A stretch of DNA of 64,000 nt from Solimonas marina (GTDB taxonomy: Bacteria; Pseudomonadota; Gammaproteobacteria; Nevskiales; Nevskiaceae): NCBI RefSeq assembly GCF_012241385.1, contig NZ_JAAVXB010000006.1, positions 1 to 64,000 of the forward strand. The letters run 5' to 3'. The translations under genes and the position numbers were made by a program. Each line of letters opens with the position of its first letter. Position 1 is the stretch's first letter. Under the pieces are notes generated by a model, which was given only the letters and a program-made list of their open reading frames with translations, did no database searches and had not been told where the DNA came from. Positions 36,781 through 44,468 of this stretch are shown here, piece by piece.

Positions 36781-37808
36781 CAGGTGCTCTCCGGTATCTC
36801 GCCCGTTTCGCGCAGCCACGCTTCGCAGCGGCGCATGCCTTCCTGAAAGCCGATCTTCGGCGCAAAGCCGAGCAGCCGGCGCGCCTTGGCGATCGAATAG
36901 CCGCCGCGGCGCGCGAACATGTACATCGCGTCGGGTGTGATTTCGCTATTGCGGCCCAGTGCGCGATTGACGCGGAACAAGGCGCGGGTCAGCGCCAGCG
37001 TCGCCGCCAGCGGCAGGCTCGGCGGATCGCCGCGCCGGCCGGCCCAGCGCCAGTGGTGGCCGAAGAACTCGCGGCAACTGATCGGCTCGTCGCCCCACAG
37101 AATGAAAATCTGTCCGCGCGCCTGCGGCAGTCCGGCGGCGAGCAGCGTGCCGTCGACCAGATCGTCGATATAGATCGGCGTGAACACGCCGCGACCGCCG
37201 TCCGGCAGCAGCAACTGACCGGACCGCGCGAGCTTCATCACTTCCAGCAGCCAGGCCCGGCCACCCGGCCCGTAGACATCGCCGGGGCGAATGATGGTGC
37301 AGTCGATCTCACCGGCTGCGTGAGCCGCCAGCACCACGTGCTCGCTGGCGCCCTTGGCGACGCCATAGCGGTACTGCTCGCCGATCACCACCGGGGCGCG
37401 CTCGTCGGCGCCGGGCTCGTAGTCCCAGCCCATCGCCGCGATCGAGGAATAGTGCACGAAGCGCTGCGCGCCGGCGGCGATCGCCACGTCCAGCGCGCTG
37501 CGCACACCACGCACCGAGATCTCGCGATACGCCGGCCAGTCGCTGACCTGCGAGACGATCGCCGCGGTATGGATGAACAGCTCGCAGCCTTGCGCGTGCG
37601 CGGCCCAGTCCTGTGGCTGGGTCAGCTCGCCGGCGACGATGCCCTCGGCCGCGTCGCCGCGCAGGTCCATGCCCCGGACTTTACAGCCCAGCGCCCGATA
37701 GCGTGCCATCAGCGCGCGGCCGATGAAGCCATTGGCGCCGGTGATGAACACCGAACGCGGGGTGGACGGCTGCTGTCCGCCGGCCCCGGTTGGCATCGTC
37801 ATGCTCAT
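36780..37808 (-). CDS. NAD-dependent epimerase / 3beta-HSD-like extended SDR
   Basis: A 342-aa extended SDR. The N-terminal dinucleotide motif is FITGANGFIGRAL (about 21-33); the catalytic pair is in YRYGVAKGASE; RPGDVYGPGGRAW and FTPIYIDDLVDGTLLA are the usual substrate-side segments of the 3beta-hydroxysteroid dehydrogenase/epimerase group. It could oxidise a ring or side-chain hydroxyl. It sits between the cupin and the SDR in a three-gene operon. The ATG at 37808 is preferred because it is preceded by a GGGGG-rich ribosome site. Confidence 0.85.
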   Translation of the reverse strand: MSMTMPTGAGGQQPSTPRSVFITGANGFIGRALMARYRALGCKVRGMDLRGDAAEGIVAGELTQPQDWAAHAQGCELFIHTAAIVSQVSDWPAYREISVRGVRSALDVAIAAGAQRFVHYSSIAAMGWDYEPGADERAPVVIGEQYRYGVAKGASEHVVLAAHAAGEIDCTIIRPGDVYGPGGRAWLLEVMKLARSGQLLLPDGGRGVFTPIYIDDLVDGTLLAAGLPQARGQIFILWGDEPISCREFFGHHWRWAGRRGDPPSLPLAATLALTRALFRVNRALGRNSEITPDAMYMFARRGGYSIAKARRLLGFAPKIGFQEGMRRCEAWLRETGEIPEST

Positions 37809-37841
37809 GTTGCCCCCTCGCCTGTCAGGCGGCCGCGACAC

Positions 37842-38342
37842 TCAGGCCGTGTAGCCGACCGGCGGCGGCGTGATGTAGCGCGCAGGCTCCATGCCGCGTT
37901 CCTTGACCAGATGATCGAACATCTGCATCAGCCAGCTGGCGTCGAGGATACCGACGTACTGACCGTTGTCGTCGAAGTTCATGTTGGCGCCGCGCACGAT
38001 CATCAGGCCCTCGGCGTCCTCGGCGGCGTCCTCCGGCACCGCGAAGGTGTGGATGGAACCGCCCGGCTCATACAGATAGCTGCCGGCGGTCTGCGGCTGG
38101 TCGGGGTATTCGACGTAGTTCCAACGCCCCTTCAGGGTGAAAAAATGCACGTCGCCGGTGTGGTAGTGCGTCGGCAGTCGAGTGCCGGGACGGAACATCG
38201 CGCGCAACACCCAGGCGCCATTGTGCGGGTCGAGAAACAGCGGCTGCGCATCGACGCCCGGCAGCGCGTCCTTGAACACCGGCAGTTCGTGAAAGTTGAG
38301 CGTCAGCAGCGCTGCGTGATCGACATACGGGGTCGGCTTCAT
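37842..38342 (-). CDS. Cupin protein (ChrR/2,4'-dihydroxyacetophenone dioxygenase-like)
   Basis: A 166-aa single-cupin protein. The first cupin motif, THYHTGDVHFFTLKGRWNY (about 59-77), gives the His-x-His pair and later His; a Glu follows in YVEYP and the second motif in YEPGGSIHTFAVPE supplies the last His. This pattern and length match iron cupins that cleave C-C bonds next to a carbonyl, such as dihydroxyacetophenone and acetylacetone dioxygenases. Context with two alcohol dehydrogenases fits alcohol to ketone to cleavage, but that is inference. GGAG sits seven bases before the ATG. Confidence 0.8.
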   Translation of the reverse strand: MKPTPYVDHAALLTLNFHELPVFKDALPGVDAQPLFLDPHNGAWVLRAMFRPGTRLPTHYHTGDVHFFTLKGRWNYVEYPDQPQTAGSYLYEPGGSIHTFAVPEDAAEDAEGLMIVRGANMNFDDNGQYVGILDASWLMQMFDHLVKERGMEPARYITPPPVGYTA

Positions 38343-38431
38343 GGTGATCTCCTCGTCTGGATTTTTGTGGCCGGCCCGGCGATCTGGCCCCGGCCGTGCT
38401 GCGCAGTGTCCGGATATGCCGCACGCAATAC

Positions 38432-38466
38432 TTGATTTTTTGCGAGCATAATTTGATCTTTCACGA
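38432..38466. promoter_or_regulatory. Direct repeats, putative AraC-family binding site
   Basis: Two 14-base direct repeats, TTGATTTTTTGCGA (38432-38445) and TTGATCTTTCACGA (38453-38466), match at 11 of 14 positions and start 21 bases apart (two helical turns). They lie in the 145-base gap between the cupin operon and the AraC-type gene, ending 21 bases before the latter's start. This is the spacing used by AraC-family activators at their target promoters. Confidence 0.6.
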
Positions 38467-38487
38467 ATAACTCCATCGGGACACTCG

Positions 38488-39489
38488 ATGCACTATCTGG
38501 TCCGCAGCGGCTCGTTGGCCGGGTTCGCCGATCTGGTCAGTACGCTGGGCGCCGATCCGCTGGCAATCCTCGATGCCGTCGGTATCGAAGCGGCGGCGCT
38601 GCACGACGCCGACGTCTACCTGCCCTACCCGGCGCTGGCACGCTGCCTGACGCACGCGGCACAGGCCTGCCGCCGCGACGACTTCGGCGTGCGCCTGGCG
38701 CAGCGTCAGGGGCTCGACGTGACCGGCGCGCTCGGCACGCAGTTGTGCCTGCAGCCGTCGATGACGCGGGCGCTGGAGATGATGCAACGGCATCTCGATT
38801 TTCATGCGCGTGGCATCGAGCTGACAGCGACGCCCGCCCGCGGGTCCATCGTCATGAGCATATCGTTCGCGTTCGCGCATCAGGTCGACTGCGCGCAGCT
38901 GACCGCGCTGAGCATGGGCTTGCTGGTACGCAGCCTGACGCAGCTGCACGGCGAACCGTTGCCGCCGCAGCGCGTCGAGCTGCGCCAGCCAGCCCCGCGT
39001 GCCGCCGCACAATACCGGCAGCTGTTCGGCGCGCAGCTCGAGTACAACGCGCCGGCCGATCGCGTGCACTATCCAACGGCGCTGACGGATCTGCCGATTC
39101 GCGTCGACGCATGCCTGCGCGAACAGCTGAGCGCCAATTGGCGGCTGGGCCATGGCGACGCCGGCATGCTCAGTCTGGCGCAGCAGGTCGAGCGCGCCAT
39201 CGTCGCACTGCTGCCGGTCGGCGACTGCGGCCTCGACAACGTCGCGCGCATGGTCGACCTGCACCCGCGCGTATTGCAGTCGCGTCTGCGCGCCGAGGGC
39301 CTGAGCTTCGGTGCCATCCTGCGCCGCGCCCGCGAGCGTCTGGCGCGCGAGCATCTGTCGCGCAGCGACACCCGCCTGACGCAGCTGGCGATGCAGCTCG
39401 GCTACGGCGACCTGGCGGTGTTCAGCCGTAGTTTCCGCAAATGGACAGGCCACTCGCCGCGAAGCTGGCGACGGCTTCATGCAAATTAA
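38488..39489 (+). CDS. AraC-family transcriptional regulator
   Basis: A 333-aa regulator with an N-terminal Arabinose_bd/OruR-type sensing domain (about 1-190; FADLVSTLGADPLAILDAVG is typical) and a C-terminal double helix-turn-helix (about 230-330; NVARMVDLHPRVLQSRLRAEGLSFG, then LAMQLGYGDLAVFSRSFRKWTGHSPRSWR). This subgroup often controls catabolism of unusual carbon sources. It diverges from the cupin-epimerase-SDR operon, and a direct repeat suited to AraC binding lies between them. Confidence 0.93.
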   Translation: MHYLVRSGSLAGFADLVSTLGADPLAILDAVGIEAAALHDADVYLPYPALARCLTHAAQACRRDDFGVRLAQRQGLDVTGALGTQLCLQPSMTRALEMMQRHLDFHARGIELTATPARGSIVMSISFAFAHQVDCAQLTALSMGLLVRSLTQLHGEPLPPQRVELRQPAPRAAAQYRQLFGAQLEYNAPADRVHYPTALTDLPIRVDACLREQLSANWRLGHGDAGMLSLAQQVERAIVALLPVGDCGLDNVARMVDLHPRVLQSRLRAEGLSFGAILRRARERLAREHLSRSDTRLTQLAMQLGYGDLAVFSRSFRKWTGHSPRSWRRLHAN

Positions 39490-39572
39490 TTTCCACTTTG
39501 TGTTTTCTGTCCGTTATCTGATTATCCACTTACGTCGCAAGATTGACGGCAGTCACAGGGAAAGGGAGCTAT

Positions 39573-41177
39573 ATGAGCGCTGCAGGAGCCGGACCGATGA
39601 CCCGGCGCGAGCTTTTCAAGATGATCGGCATGGCCGCCGGCGGCGCGGCGATGTACCAGGCGATGAGCACGCTGGGCTACGCCGCCGAATCGCCGTTCAA
39701 GGGGCCGATCGACCTGTCCGGTGCGCCCAAGGGTGCGTCGGTGCTCATCCTCGGTTCCGGCGTCGCCGGCATGACGGCGGCTTACGAGCTGCGCAACGCC
39801 GGCTACAAGGTGCAGATCCTCGAGTACAACAACCGCCCCGGCGGCCGTAACTGGAGCATCCGCGGCGGCGATTCGTACACCGAGCTCGGTGGCTATACGC
39901 AGCACTGCGAATTCGACAAGGGCCTGTACATCAACCCCGGCCCCTGGCGCATTCCGTATCACCATCGCGGCCTGCTGCATTACTGCAAGATTCTCGGCGT
40001 GCCGATCGAGGCGTTCTTCCAGATCAACTACAACGCTTACCTGCATAGCTCCAAGGCGTTTGGCGGCAAGCCGCAGCGCTACCGCGAAATCAAGGCCGAC
40101 TATCAAGGCCATGTCGCCGAACTGCTGTCGAAGGCGACGCGCCAGCATTCGCTCGATGACGCGATCAGCAAGGAAGACGCCGAAAAGCTTCTCGAATCGT
40201 TGCGCAGTTGGGGCGCGCTCGACAAGGACTTCAAGTACGGCAAGAACCTCACCAGCAGCGAGCGCCGCGGCTACGAGAAAGACCCCGGCGGCGGCCTGAC
40301 GGCAGTGCCGATTCCGTCGCAGCCGATGGGGCTGAGCGACGTGCTCGATTCCGGCCTCTGGCAAGGCATTCCGAGCGGCGACAATTACGACATGCAGACC
40401 GCGCTGTTCCAGCCGGTCGGCGGCATGGGCCGTATCGGCGAGGCCTTCGGCCGCGAGCTGGGCTCGGTGATTCGCTACAACAGCAAGGTCACCAAGATCG
40501 AACAGAGCGAGCGCGGCGTCACCGCGACTTATGTCGACACCGCGACCGGTGCCACACACAGCGCCAGCGCCGACTGGTGCCTGTGCACCATCCCGCTGCC
40601 GGTGCTGGCGCAGATCCCGATGAACGTCGGCCAGAAGATGGCGGCGGCGATCTCGGCCGTGCCGTACGCGTCGGCGATCAAGGTCGGCCTGCAGTTCAAA
40701 CGCCGCTTCTGGGAAGAGGACGATCACATCTACGGCGGCATCAGCTATACCGACCTGCCGATCACCAACATCGGCTATCCGAACTGCGACTATCACAGCC
40801 CCGGCAAGGGCGTGCTGCTCGGTGCCTACATCTGGGGCTTGAACGCCATGGAATTCACGGCGATGACGCCGCCGGAGCGGGTCATGAAGGCGGTCGAATA
40901 CGGCAGCCAGATCCATCCGCAGTACAAGCAGGAGTTCGACAACGGCGTTGCCGTTGCCTGGCATCGCTCGCCGTTCACGATGGGCTGCTACGGCATGTGG
41001 AGTTCCGACGCACGCGCCAAGCATTACGAGGATCTGTGCAGGATCGACGGCCGCATCGCGCTGGCCGGCGAGCATGCGTCCTACCTCGGCGGCTGGCAGG
41101 AGGGTGGCGTGACGTCGGCACTCGACGCGATCGGCCGCATCCACCAGCGTGCTGTCGCGCAGGGGAGCAAGGCATGA
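39573..41177 (+). CDS. Tat-exported flavin amine oxidase/dehydrogenase
   Basis: A 534-aa FAD enzyme. A twin-arginine signal (TRRELFKMIGMAAGG, with TRRELFK) directs it folded to the periplasm. The dinucleotide fold is LILGSGVAGMTAAYELRNAG (about 56-75), followed by YNNRPGGRN; the C-terminal FAD-closing segment is RIALAGEHASYLGGWQEGGVTSALDAI, typical of monoamine-oxidase-like proteins. The ATG at 39573 has GGGAG just upstream. Its stop overlaps a cytochrome c gene by four bases. Such pairing indicates a dehydrogenase that gives electrons to cytochrome c rather than to oxygen, as shown for NicA2 with CycN. The amine substrate is unknown. Confidence 0.87.
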   Translation: MSAAGAGPMTRRELFKMIGMAAGGAAMYQAMSTLGYAAESPFKGPIDLSGAPKGASVLILGSGVAGMTAAYELRNAGYKVQILEYNNRPGGRNWSIRGGDSYTELGGYTQHCEFDKGLYINPGPWRIPYHHRGLLHYCKILGVPIEAFFQINYNAYLHSSKAFGGKPQRYREIKADYQGHVAELLSKATRQHSLDDAISKEDAEKLLESLRSWGALDKDFKYGKNLTSSERRGYEKDPGGGLTAVPIPSQPMGLSDVLDSGLWQGIPSGDNYDMQTALFQPVGGMGRIGEAFGRELGSVIRYNSKVTKIEQSERGVTATYVDTATGATHSASADWCLCTIPLPVLAQIPMNVGQKMAAAISAVPYASAIKVGLQFKRRFWEEDDHIYGGISYTDLPITNIGYPNCDYHSPGKGVLLGAYIWGLNAMEFTAMTPPERVMKAVEYGSQIHPQYKQEFDNGVAVAWHRSPFTMGCYGMWSSDARAKHYEDLCRIDGRIALAGEHASYLGGWQEGGVTSALDAIGRIHQRAVAQGSKA

Positions 41178-41629
41178 AAACCCGGCTCGCATTGACGCTC
41201 GCCCTCGCCGCGCTGAGTCTTGGCCTGTCCGGTCTTGCGCGCGCCGACGACTCACTGTTCACATCGAAGGAAGGCATAGAACACGCCGACGGTGCATCGA
41301 TCTACACGCACATTTGCCAGGGCTGCCACATGCCCGGCGGGCTCGGCGCGATCGGTGCTGGACATTATCCGAAGCTGGCGGGCGACCCCAAGCTGTCGTC
41401 GTGGCAGTACGCCGCGTTCACCGTGCTCAACGGCCGCAACGGCATGCCGCCGTTCGGCCTGCCGCCCGATCAGGTCTGGGAAACGCGCACCGTGCATCTG
41501 AGCGACGAACAGGTCGCCGATGTCGTCAACTATATCCGCACGCATTTCGGCAACAACGACGGCGAAGCGATCACCGCCGCACAGGTCAAGGCGCTGCCGC
41601 ATCCGAGTGCACCGCCGGCGCAAGACTGA
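41174..41629 (+). CDS. Cytochrome c, electron acceptor of the amine oxidase
   Basis: A 151-aa periplasmic class I cytochrome c: signal peptide (about 1-24, ending LARAD), haem motif CQGCH near residue 48-52 (HICQGCHMPGG), and Met ligand in NGMPPFGLPPDQVW. Two further features fit the family: LAGDPKLSSWQYAAFTVLNGRNGMP and the C-terminal helix DEQVADVVNYIRTHFG. It is translationally coupled to the upstream flavoprotein (ATGA) and is the natural electron acceptor for it, passing electrons on to the respiratory chain. Confidence 0.9.
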   Translation: MKTRLALTLALAALSLGLSGLARADDSLFTSKEGIEHADGASIYTHICQGCHMPGGLGAIGAGHYPKLAGDPKLSSWQYAAFTVLNGRNGMPPFGLPPDQVWETRTVHLSDEQVADVVNYIRTHFGNNDGEAITAAQVKALPHPSAPPAQD

Positions 41630-41671
41630 GCATCACGGTTCGGGGTTTTCTGGAGGAGAAAGCCACGGCAT

Positions 41672-41707
41672 CGGCCGCCCCGATTCCCCTCGCCGTCGGG
41701 GCGGCCG
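41672..41707. terminator. Bidirectional hairpin between cytochrome c and arsH
   Basis: A perfect 12-base inverted repeat (CGGCCGCCCCGA / TCGGGGCGGCCG, 12-base loop) lies between the convergent cytochrome c and arsH genes. It lacks strong T-runs on either side but is well placed to end both transcripts. Confidence 0.6.
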
Positions 41708-41728
41708 CTCTGTCGATTTCGGCGGCGC

Positions 41729-42472
41729 TCAGCCGCGGATCGCCCGTGTCGCAAGATCGTTGTTGGCGTCGACCGGCCGCTGCTGCTCGCGACGCTCCGA
41801 GTAACGGTCGACCAGCTGCGCCGCGTGCGGCCGCATCAGCACCGTGAAGCGCAGCAGTTCTTCCATGACGTCGACGATGCGGTCGTAATACGACGACGGC
41901 TTCATGCGGCCGGCTTCGTCGAACTCCTCGTAAGCCTTGGCCACGCTCGATTGATTGGGGATCGTCATCATGCGCATCCAGCGGCCGAGCAGGCGCAGCG
42001 TGTTGACTGCGTTGAACGACTGCGAGCCGCCCGACACCTGCATGACCGCCAGTGTGCGCCCCTGCGTCGGCCGCATGCCGCCCATGTTCAGCGGCAGGTG
42101 GTCGATCTGCGCTTTCATCACGCCGGTGATCTGGCCATGCCGCTCGGGGCTGCACCAGACCTGCCCCTCCGACCACATCGACAGCGCGCGCAGTTCCTGC
42201 ACGGCCGGATGATCGTCGCCAGCCACCTGGTCCGGCAGCGGCAGATCGGACGGATCGAAGATTCGCGTCTCGGCCCCAAAGTAGCGCAGCAGCCGCGCGG
42301 CTTCCTCGACCGCCAGGCGCGAGTACGAACGGGTGCGCAGCGAACCGTAGAGCAGCAGGATGCGCGGCGCCGGCTGATCGGCGCCCAGCCCCGCCGCCGG
42401 CCGCTGATACGCGTACGCCGGATCGAGCGCCGGCAGATGATCCGGGTCCGGCAACGTGCGCAAGCGCGTCAC
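41729..42472 (-). CDS. arsH: Arsenical resistance protein ArsH
   Basis: A 247-aa NADPH-dependent FMN reductase of the ArsH family, which oxidises trivalent organoarsenicals. The FMN-binding motif is [15 protein letters not shown] (about 42-56); [23 protein letters not shown] and [25 protein letters not shown] are diagnostic of ArsH. The start is GTG at 42472, overlapping the arsC stop by four bases (GTGA); translation is therefore coupled. It is the last gene of the ars operon. Confidence 0.95.
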   Translation of the reverse strand: MTRLRTLPDPDHLPALDPAYAYQRPAAGLGADQPAPRILLLYGSLRTRSYSRLAVEEAARLLRYFGAETRIFDPSDLPLPDQVAGDDHPAVQELRALSMWSEGQVWCSPERHGQITGVMKAQIDHLPLNMGGMRPTQGRTLAVMQVSGGSQSFNAVNTLRLLGRWMRMMTIPNQSSVAKAYEEFDEAGRMKPSSYYDRIVDVMEELLRFTVLMRPHAAQLVDRYSERREQQRPVDANNDLATRAIRG

Positions 42473-42921
42473 GACGACATGCCCTGCACACGTCGGCCGT
42501 CGGCGTCGATGACGCGCTCGCCATCTTCCTTGGTGAACGCGCCACGCTGCGAGGCCGGCAGCAGATCGAGCACCTGCTCCGACGGCCGGCACAGCCGCAC
42601 GCCGAGCGGGCTGACGACGATCGGTCGGTTGATCAGGATCGGGTGCGCGAGCATCGCGTCGAGCAGCGCAGTGTTCGTGATATCGGCCGCGTCGAGTCCC
42701 AGCTCGGCGACCAGCGGCTCCTTGGCGCGCAGCAACTCGCGTGGCGCGATCGCCATGCGCGCCAGCAGCGATTCGAGCATCGCCCGGCTCGGCGGTGTCT
42801 TCAGATATTCGACGACATGCGGTTCGAGACCGGCGTTGCGAATCATCGCCAGTGTATTGCGTGACGTGCCGCAGTTCGGGTTGTGATAAATGACGAGATC
42901 GGACGTCATCGGCGTGCTCAT
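42469..42921 (-). CDS. arsC: Glutaredoxin-dependent arsenate reductase ArsC
   Basis: A 150-aa ArsC of the glutaredoxin-coupled (R773) class: [14 protein letters not shown] with catalytic Cys17, the later Arg-containing segment [26 protein letters not shown]. It reduces arsenate to arsenite for export. Compared with many family members it carries about ten additional C-terminal residues. It overlaps acr3 by four bases upstream and arsH by four downstream. Confidence 0.95.
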   Translation of the reverse strand: MSTPMTSDLVIYHNPNCGTSRNTLAMIRNAGLEPHVVEYLKTPPSRAMLESLLARMAIAPRELLRAKEPLVAELGLDAADITNTALLDAMLAHPILINRPIVVSPLGVRLCRPSEQVLDLLPASQRGAFTKEDGERVIDADGRRVQGMSS

Positions 42922-43970
42922 TCGGAAATGGGAGTCGCGCGACGCAGACGCAGCGCGACATGGACCAGCGCCAGCAGCACCGGCACTTCGACCAGCGGCC
43001 CGATCACCGTCGCGAACGCGACCGGTGATGCCAGACCGTAGCTGGCAATGGCGACGGCAATCGCCAGCTCGAAGTTGTTACTGGCGGCGGTGAATGCAAT
43101 CGCCGTGGTGCGCGGATAGTCGGCATCGATCAGACGGCCCATGGCGTAGCTGATCGCGAACATCAGCAGAAAGTAGATCGCCAAGGGCACCGCGATGCGC
43201 AGCGCATCGAACGGCAGCGCCAACAGCTGGTCACCCTTGAGACTGAACATCGCCACAATCGTGAACAGCAATGCGATCAAGGTCAGCGGCGCGATGCGCG
43301 GCACGAAATGCTGCTCGTACCACTCGTCGCCGCGCACGCGGATCAGCCACCAGCGCGTCGCAAAACCGGCGACGAACGGAATGCCCAGATAGGTCAGCAC
43401 CGCCTGGGTGACGACGCCATAACCGACATCGAGCACCTGCCCGTGCAGACCGAACAGCGGCGGCAGTACCGACAGGAACAGCCACGCATAGGTACTGAAG
43501 AACAGAATCTGGAACAAAGAATTGAACGCGACCAGGCCAGCGGCGTAGGTACCGCTGCCGCAGGCCAGCTGATTCCAGATCAGCACCATGGCGATGCAGC
43601 GTGCCAGGCCGATCAGAATCAGCCCGGTCATGTAGGCCGGCTGATCACGCAGGAAAATCACCGCCAGGGCGAACATCAGCAGCGGCCCGATCAGCCAGTT
43701 CTGCACCAGCGACAGCAGCAGGATGCGGCTGTCCTTGAATACCGTCGGCAGCGCTTGATAGCGCACGCGTGCCAGCGGCGGATAAAGCATCACGATCAGG
43801 CCGATCGCGATCGGAATATTGGTGTGGCCGATCGACAGCGCACTGAGCGCTTTCGGCAGGCCGCCGACCGTGGTCGCGAGTACCACGCCGGCGACCATCG
43901 CCAGCACGATCCACAGCGTCAGGTAGCGATCGAGAAAGCCGAGACGGCCGGCAACGGAGGGCCTCGACAT
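42918..43970 (-). CDS. acr3: Arsenite efflux permease ACR3
   Basis: A 350-aa arsenite/H+ antiporter of the ACR3 (BASS superfamily) type with about ten membrane helices. The essential cysteine lies in the family motif [20 protein letters not shown] (Cys125), followed by [13 protein letters not shown] and, in the second half, [21 protein letters not shown], the broken helix with conserved Asn/Glu. The ATG at 43970 begins two bases after the arsR stop. It extrudes the arsenite made by ArsC. Confidence 0.95.
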   Translation of the reverse strand: MSRPSVAGRLGFLDRYLTLWIVLAMVAGVVLATTVGGLPKALSALSIGHTNIPIAIGLIVMLYPPLARVRYQALPTVFKDSRILLLSLVQNWLIGPLLMFALAVIFLRDQPAYMTGLILIGLARCIAMVLIWNQLACGSGTYAAGLVAFNSLFQILFFSTYAWLFLSVLPPLFGLHGQVLDVGYGVVTQAVLTYLGIPFVAGFATRWWLIRVRGDEWYEQHFVPRIAPLTLIALLFTIVAMFSLKGDQLLALPFDALRIAVPLAIYFLLMFAISYAMGRLIDADYPRTTAIAFTAASNNFELAIAVAIASYGLASPVAFATVIGPLVEVPVLLALVHVALRLRRATPISE

Positions 43971-43972
43971 CG

Positions 43973-44305
43973 TCAGCAATCTTGGCAGTTTTGGGGCGGC
44001 GCGCATGCGGCGTCGAGCGCGCCGTCGGCGCAGCAGTTTTCGGTGAGGTAATCGAGCAGGCCGTTCATCGCCTTGAAGTCCGGGCTGTAGATCACATAAC
44101 GCCCGTCCTGCCGCGACGTGATCAGACCTGCGGCGCTCAGGCCCTTGAGGTGAAACGACAGCGCATTTGGCGCCAGCTTCAGCGCGGCGGCGATCTCGCC
44201 GGCCGGCATACCGTCGGCGCCCTTGCGCACCAGCAGACGGAATACCGCGAGCCGGTGTACCTGCGCCAGCGCGGTCAGTCGAGTCACGGCCGTTTCGATC
44301 TTCAT
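43973..44305 (-). CDS. arsR: Arsenic-responsive repressor ArsR
   Basis: A 110-aa winged-helix repressor (helix-turn-helix about 36-58: [20 protein letters not shown], then GLSAAGLI). The ELCVC metal site of the classic R773 ArsR is absent. Instead the C-terminus has an adjacent pair and a third cysteine (Cys91, Cys92, Cys101, in ENCCADG...AACAPP), as in the Acidithiobacillus ferrooxidans type where those positions bind As(III). The ATG at 44305 immediately adjoins its perfect operator. It controls the acr3-arsC-arsH operon. Confidence 0.93.
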   Translation of the reverse strand: MKIETAVTRLTALAQVHRLAVFRLLVRKGADGMPAGEIAAALKLAPNALSFHLKGLSAAGLITSRQDGRYVIYSPDFKAMNGLLDYLTENCCADGALDAACAPPQNCQDC

Positions 44306-44328
44306 TATTTCAATGATTATTGAAATAA
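44305..44328 (-). promoter_or_regulatory. ArsR operator (perfect inverted repeat)
   Basis: A perfect 10-4-10 inverted repeat (TTATTTCAAT-gatt-ATTGAAATAA) begins at the first base of the arsR start codon. A good -35 box (TTGACA on the minus strand, 44336-44341) lies just upstream, with AT-rich -10-like sequence inside the repeat, so bound ArsR would block RNA polymerase. The position implies a very short or absent leader in the arsR mRNA. Confidence 0.85.
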
Positions 44329-44468
44329 ATAGACGTGTCAACAACGATTGAAATGTCGATGCCGCCGATACTGGTGATCAAGGTGCCCGGCAAGGCGAGG
44401 ACTTGCCGATGCGCGCCGATCAATGCTATCGAGGCGCCCTGCTGCTCCCCCTCGGAAATTGCCCTGTC

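Noticed and set aside
42473-42961. A longer reading of arsH starting near 42961
   Set aside because: The upstream part is the arsC region in another frame; the GTG at 42472 overlaps the arsC stop and gives the usual ArsH length.
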